Below are positions 49,830 through 53,542 of a stretch of 53,542 nt of DNA, piece after piece. The position numbers and the translations under genes are program-made. The DNA comes from Glaciimonas sp. GTDB taxonomy: Bacteria; Pseudomonadota; Gammaproteobacteria; Burkholderiales; Burkholderiaceae_D. The first letter of the stretch is position 1. The number at the start of each line of letters is the position of its first letter. The stretch is from NCBI GenBank assembly GCA_012927585.1, contig JABBOY010000004.1, positions 1-53,542 on the forward strand, written 5' to 3'. The notes beneath the pieces were generated by a model that saw only the letters and a program-made list of their open reading frames with translations, made no database searches and had not been told where the DNA came from.

Positions 49830-49936
49830 CTGTTCAGACTGCCAGCTAACGACTGTTTGGATTTCCTCCCCCGACCTTTCTCCCACTTGCGGGAGAATGC
49901 ATATAGGGGCGTGGGTTATCCAGTGCAGTCTGAGCA
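49830..49936 (+). repeat. CTGTTCAG dispersed repeat, copy B
   Basis: CTGTTCAG, then AACGACTGTTT, a CCTCCCCC tract, a hairpin (TCTCCCACTTGCGGGAGA), then GGTTATCCAGTGCAG. Blocks and order match copy A at 25186. It lies between the livMG and livF genes, inside the operon. Confidence 0.7.
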
Positions 49937-49983
49937 GTAACGAATTAAGCAAAAACTAAAGCGAAAATAAGCGAGGCGACAAG

Positions 49984-50712
49984 ATGCTTTCAATTACCAA
50001 TCTGCAAGCGGCCTACGGCAAGGTGGAAGTGCTGCACGGTATCTCGATGGAGGTGCCCAAGGGCAAGGTTGTGACCCTGATCGGCTCCAACGGCGCCGGC
50101 AAGACCACCACGATGCGGGCCATCTCCGGCATGATCAAGCCCAAAGGCGGCAGCGTGAAGCTGGGCGGCAAGGATGTCACCGGGATGGATTCGCACCTGA
50201 TTGCGCGCGCCGGGCTAGCCCACTCTCCAGAAGGGCGGCGGGTGTTCTCGACCATGAGTGTGACCGACAACCTACTGCTCGGTGCTTTTCCTCGCTACAC
50301 TCGGGCGCGACCGCGGGGCGACATCAAGGCCGACCTGGAACGGGCCCTCGAATTATTTCCACGCCTGAAAGAACGGCAGACACAATTGGCAGGCACCTTG
50401 TCCGGCGGCGAGCAGCAAATGCTGGCGATGGCGCGCGCGGTGATGCTCAATCCTGAAGTGGTGCTGCTGGATGAACCGTCGATGGGACTGGCGCCGATTC
50501 TGGTTGAAGAAGTGTTTCGGATCATCTCACGCCTCAAATCGGAGGGCGTCACGATGCTGCTGGTCGAACAATTCGCCGCCGCCGCGTTGAATGTGGCCGA
50601 TTACGGCTACGTACTGGAAAATGGCCGCATCTCAGTGCACGGCCCAGCCGACAAGCTGAAGAACGATCCGGCGGTGCAGGCCGCCTATCTGGGCGGTTCA
50701 CATCAGCATTAA
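49984..50712 (+). CDS. livF: branched-chain amino acid ABC transporter ATPase LivF
   Basis: A 242-residue ATPase. Walker A is GSNGAGKTT, the LivF-type HSPEGRRVFSTMSV follows, the signature is LSGGEQQ, Walker B VVLLDEPSMGLAP and the switch LLVEQFA. It forms the second nucleotide-binding unit with the LivG half of the fused protein. GAGG precedes ATG 49984. 170 nt separate it from livMG. Confidence 0.95.
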   Translation: MLSITNLQAAYGKVEVLHGISMEVPKGKVVTLIGSNGAGKTTTMRAISGMIKPKGGSVKLGGKDVTGMDSHLIARAGLAHSPEGRRVFSTMSVTDNLLLGAFPRYTRARPRGDIKADLERALELFPRLKERQTQLAGTLSGGEQQMLAMARAVMLNPEVVLLDEPSMGLAPILVEEVFRIISRLKSEGVTMLLVEQFAAAALNVADYGYVLENGRISVHGPADKLKNDPAVQAAYLGGSHQH

Positions 50713-50801
50713 AATTGCTGGCCATGATGATGGTTCAACTACGACTTGGTCACCAAGGGAGCAACTACCTGCGCTAAGGCCCAGGCAGTTGCACAAACTG
50801 C

Positions 50802-51857
50802 TTACGCCAGCGCCGGATAATCGATGTAGCCTTCAGGCGTCGCTTGATAAAAGGTAGCCGGATTCGGTGCATTCAGTGGCGCATTGGTCTTCAGTCGGCG
50901 CGGCAGATCCGGGTTGGCGATGAACAACTGGCCGAATGCGACCGCATCGGCATCGCCCGCTGTCAGCAATTGCTCGGCTGTCGCCTTGGTCAATTGTTGA
51001 TTGGCGATGTAAATACCACCAAATGCTTTCTTGAGTTGTGGGCCAAGCCGGTTTTCACTTTGCGGTTCCCGCGCACAGATAAAGGCGATGCCGCGCTTGC
51101 CCAGTTCGCGCGCAATATAGCTGAAAGTCTCGACCGGATTGGAGTCGCCCATGCTGTGGGTATCGCAAGCCGGAGCCAAATGCATGCCAACCCGCCCCGC
51201 ACCCCATACCGCAATACAGGCATCGGTTACTTCCAGCATCAGACGGGCGCGATTTTCGAGCGATCCGCCGTAGATGTCAGTACGCTTATTGCTGCCGTCC
51301 TGTAAAAACTGGTCGAGCAAATACCCATTTGCACCATGCACTTCAACCCCGTCGAAATTTGCCACCTTCGCATTTTCAGCGCCTTTACGGTAAGCCGCGA
51401 CAATTCCCTGAATTTCTGCCAGATCGAGCGCCCTTGGCGTGACGTAATCACGGGTCGGGCGCACCAGACTGACATGCCCTTGCGCTGCAATCGCACTCGG
51501 TGCAACCGGCAACGCACCATCCAGGAAGATCGGGTCTGAAATACGGCCAACATGCCACAATTGCAGCACAATGCGCCCACCGGCAGCGTGTACTGCGTCG
51601 GTCACCTGCCGCCATCCGGCAACTTGTTCGTCGGACCAGATGCCGGGCGTATCGGCATAACCCACGCCTTGCGGCGTCACTGCAGTGGCTTCACTAATAA
51701 TCAGGCCGGCGGATGCGCGCTGCACATAATATTGCGCCATCAGCGCATTTGGCACACGCCCTTCACCGACTGCGCGGGAGCGTGTCAAAGGTGACATGAT
51801 GATGCGATTTGGGAGATTGAGCGCGCCAATCTTGATTGGGTCAAATAAAGTAATCAT
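50802..51857 (-). CDS. Old Yellow Enzyme family alkene reductase
   Basis: A 351-residue FMN-dependent NADPH oxidoreductase (NemA/OYE group). Visible are the start LFDPIKIGALNLPNRIIMSPLT broken as LFDPIKIGALNLPNR and MSPLTRSRA, the QLWHVGRIS block, VHGANGYLLDQFLQDGSN split as VHGANGYLLDQFL and DGSNKRTD with the active-site His/Asn, and GGSLENRAR. These enzymes reduce activated alkenes, quinones, maleimides or nitro compounds. ATG 51857 chosen as it gives the usual family start; an upstream TTG at 51875 is in frame. It follows an ArsR-type gene, the likely regulator. Confidence 0.93.
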   Translation of the reverse strand: MITLFDPIKIGALNLPNRIIMSPLTRSRAVGEGRVPNALMAQYYVQRASAGLIISEATAVTPQGVGYADTPGIWSDEQVAGWRQVTDAVHAAGGRIVLQLWHVGRISDPIFLDGALPVAPSAIAAQGHVSLVRPTRDYVTPRALDLAEIQGIVAAYRKGAENAKVANFDGVEVHGANGYLLDQFLQDGSNKRTDIYGGSLENRARLMLEVTDACIAVWGAGRVGMHLAPACDTHSMGDSNPVETFSYIARELGKRGIAFICAREPQSENRLGPQLKKAFGGIYIANQQLTKATAEQLLTAGDADAVAFGQLFIANPDLPRRLKTNAPLNAPNPATFYQATPEGYIDYPALA

Positions 51858-51941
51858 GGTAATTTTCACTTTCAATTAAGTTGAGAAAAACTGGAGTTAA
51901 GAGTTAAAAGTGCAGGTCTTTTTTACAGGATGCATCAAGGC

Positions 51942-52280
51942 TCAAAAAACTTCTGTATCGGATTGCACATCCTTTTTTTCGCTGCACAAATCGTCATTGA
52001 TATAGGCGCGAAATGCGGTAATTGTCGGCTCATTGCGGTTAAAAAAAATCCATTGCCCCACGCGTTTTGAAGTGACGAGTTCTGCCTGCTGCAAAATCGC
52101 CAGGTGCGCGGAAACAGTCGATTGGGACAACCCGGTGCGCTGGTTGATTAAACCCGCACAAACGCCCAGATCAAGCGGATATTCCTGATGGGGAAAATAG
52201 CGATTGGGTTCTTTAAGCCAACCGAGTATTTGTCGTCGCACCGAGTTGGCCAGCGCCTTGTGAATTGCATCAAAGTCCAT
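51942..52280 (-). CDS. ArsR family transcriptional regulator
   Basis: A 112-residue winged-helix repressor. It starts MDFDAIHKALANSVRRQILGW (in two parts: MDFDAIHKALAN and VRRQILGWL), and the recognition helix is TGLSQSTVSAHLAIL. It has a Cys in GVCAGLINQ but no typical metal site. This type often sits next to Old Yellow Enzyme or similar reductase genes and may sense electrophiles. Minus-strand gene, 84 nt upstream of the reductase. The palindrome at 52316 lies before its start. Confidence 0.92.
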   Translation of the reverse strand: MDFDAIHKALANSVRRQILGWLKEPNRYFPHQEYPLDLGVCAGLINQRTGLSQSTVSAHLAILQQAELVTSKRVGQWIFFNRNEPTITAFRAYINDDLCSEKKDVQSDTEVF

Positions 52281-52315
52281 AGTCTTGGAGGAGTTGCATA
52301 TTGTAATTTGGTGAA

Positions 52316-52343
52316 ATTAATATCGTCATATTACGATATTAAT
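52316..52343. promoter_or_regulatory. candidate ArsR operator
   Basis: ATTAATATCGT (52316-52326) and ACGATATTAAT (52333-52343) are perfect 11-bp inverted repeats with a 6-nt spacer. It lies 36 nt upstream of the ArsR start, the expected place for autoregulation. The IS element starts about 30 nt beyond it. Confidence 0.7.
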
Positions 52344-52373
52344 CCATATCGTGCAGAGCTCCAATTCGCAGGT

Positions 52374-53542
52374 CAGGGCTATCGCATCAAAAGTCGTTTA
52401 CAACCAAGGGCTTACAAATGTTGTTGTAAACGAATGGAAATTGAGGTTTACTGTCCCTCTTGATAAGTGGGGGCGTGAATGGAAGATTCGATTCTGGCGA
52501 AGTTACTGGAGAGCTTTGCCGACATGCCTGATCCCAGGGTTGTTGGAAGAACAGACCATCATTTGCTTGATATTTTGGTGTTGACCGTGTGTGCGGTGGT
52601 GTGCGGCGCGGATGACTGGGAAGCCGTTGAAATGTGGGGGGAAGCCAAGCTCGAGTGGTTGCGGCAATATATCCCGTTGAAAAACGGCATCCCCTCCCAC
52701 GACACGATAGGCCGACTCTTTGCTGCCATGAACAGTGCCACATTTCAGGCATGTTTTACCCGGTGGGTGTCGACCGTCTGCGACTCGCTGGTCGGGCAAG
52801 TTGTCGCCATCGATGGCAAGACCATGTGCGGGTCCCACGAACGTCGTTTGGGTAAGAAGGCGATTCATATGGTGAGCGCATTTGCCAGTACTCAGGGAAT
52901 CACATTGGGACAACTCAAGACAGCGGAGAAATCCAATGAAATCACTGCGATCCCAGAGCTCATTGCCATGCTCGATTTGAAGGGTAGCATCGTGACGATC
53001 GACTCCATGGGTTGCCAGACGGAGATTGCCAAGGCGATCACTGAGCAAGGTGCGGACTACGTCCTGGCCTTGAAAGGTAACCACGGAAAGTTGCATGAGC
53101 AGGTGGGAGAATTCTTCGAAATCGCTGAGCAGTACAAGTACAAGGCGCTTGACGCGAAGCCTGACGACACATGTGAAAAAGATTATGGGCGCATTGAGTC
53201 GCGGCGGGTCGTTGCACTCTCGTCAGTGCATCTGGAGCAAGTCGGCGCCTGGGCCGGACTAAAGAGCATGATCATGGTTGAGTCGATCCGGGAAATCGGT
53301 GAGAAACGCACCAGCGAACGCCGGTTTTACATCAGTTCCCTCGAACCTGACTCAAAGCAAATCGGCAATGCTATTCGGGCCCACTGGGGCATCGAGAATA
53401 AACTGCACTGGTGCCTTGACGTCACGTTTAAAGAAGACGCCTGCCGAATCCGCGCCGGTCACGCCGCTGAAAATTTCAACATCATCAGAAAAATTACCAT
53501 GAACCTCTTGCGGCAAGACACCTCGATGAAGCGCAGCATTCC
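52374..53542 (+). mobile_element. ISAs1-family insertion sequence, left part
   Basis: The left end is placed at CAGGGCTATCGCATC (52374), which resembles terminal repeats I recall for this family; the right end lies outside the window, so target duplication cannot be tested. The element carries one transposase gene. It inserted just beyond the ArsR operator, so whatever gene lay upstream of arsR is separated from it. Confidence 0.75.
52479..53542 (+). CDS. ISAs1 family DDE transposase (partial)
   Basis: A frame of 354 codons open to the window end; family members are about 370-380 residues, so little is missing. The N-terminal half has the DUF-like DPRVVGRTDHHLLDILVL, broken as DPRVVGRTDHH and LLDILVLTVCAVVCGA. 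The catalytic triad is likely Asp112 in AIDGKT, Asp175 in TIDSMGCQ and Glu240 in YGRIESRR. The C-terminal RAHWGIENKLHWCLDVTF block is split as RAHWGIENKLHW and LDVTFKEDACRIR. A GGGGGC precedes ATG 52479. No frameshift seen, so it may be active. Confidence 0.92.
   Translation, partial: MEDSILAKLLESFADMPDPRVVGRTDHHLLDILVLTVCAVVCGADDWEAVEMWGEAKLEWLRQYIPLKNGIPSHDTIGRLFAAMNSATFQACFTRWVSTVCDSLVGQVVAIDGKTMCGSHERRLGKKAIHMVSAFASTQGITLGQLKTAEKSNEITAIPELIAMLDLKGSIVTIDSMGCQTEIAKAITEQGADYVLALKGNHGKLHEQVGEFFEIAEQYKYKALDAKPDDTCEKDYGRIESRRVVALSSVHLEQVGAWAGLKSMIMVESIREIGEKRTSERRFYISSLEPDSKQIGNAIRAHWGIENKLHWCLDVTFKEDACRIRAGHAAENFNIIRKITMNLLRQDTSMKRSI

Overview
The window looks like chromosomal DNA from a betaproteobacterium of the order Burkholderiales, most likely Oxalobacteraceae or a close relative. 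The left edge holds the 5' end of a 16S rRNA gene of Burkholderiales type. Several gene orders known from that group also occur: birA-coaX-SPOR, argB-pyrimidine nucleotidase-slmA, and a branched-chain amino acid transporter with a fused LivM-LivG protein. The family assignment is an inference; no search was run.

Layout. 1-608: 16S 5' end (minus strand) with its leader, boxA and a candidate promoter. 609-12220: mostly housekeeping genes: fused pabB-pabC, a CHASE-PAS-GGDEF-EAL protein, slmA, a HAD nucleotidase, argB, a small cysteine-rich CWC protein, an orphan LivK-like lipoprotein, and SPOR/coaX/birA. 12417-18902: a defence-type islet with a type III-like Res/Mod pair, a divergent HTH regulator, a HicAB toxin-antitoxin pair and a remnant of a CcdA antitoxin. 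19148-22560: a MocR regulator divergent from a GNAT, OsmC and PaiB-like cluster. 22793-29472: a signalling block with cheY-cheZ-HD-GYP on the minus strand and two periplasmic-sensor histidine kinases on the plus strand. 29746-36711: an RND efflux operon (acrA-acrB-outer membrane lipoprotein) with a divergent TetR repressor and a clear operator placed in the efflux promoter. 36735-41822: an Mla/MCE lipid transport operon (STAS-MlaE fusion, MlaF, MlaD, auxiliary lipoprotein) followed by a VanZ-family gene. 42163-45096: LLM oxidoreductase, DUF3820-like protein and a CaiB-type CoA-transferase. 45658-50712: a complete branched-chain amino acid ABC transporter. 50802-52280: Old Yellow Enzyme with an ArsR regulator. 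52374-end: an ISAs1-family insertion sequence cut by the window edge.

The most unusual signal lies between the genes. Seven copies of a ~70-bp, AT-rich intergenic element share a rigid layout: ATACA, 7 nt, GTATTTTT, 17-18 nt, ATGCGG, exactly 20 nt, ATACTCC. They occur on both strands, always outside genes, two of them in the 5' leaders of slmA and of the orphan lipoprotein gene. I do not recognise this element. Three other dispersed repeat types are also present: a 20-23 bp perfect palindrome (two intact copies, one decayed), a GTAGG-type inverted repeat (four forms, one of them inside the mod coding sequence without breaking the frame), and a ~110-bp repeat pair at 25186 and 49830.

I saw no tRNA gene and no CRISPR array.
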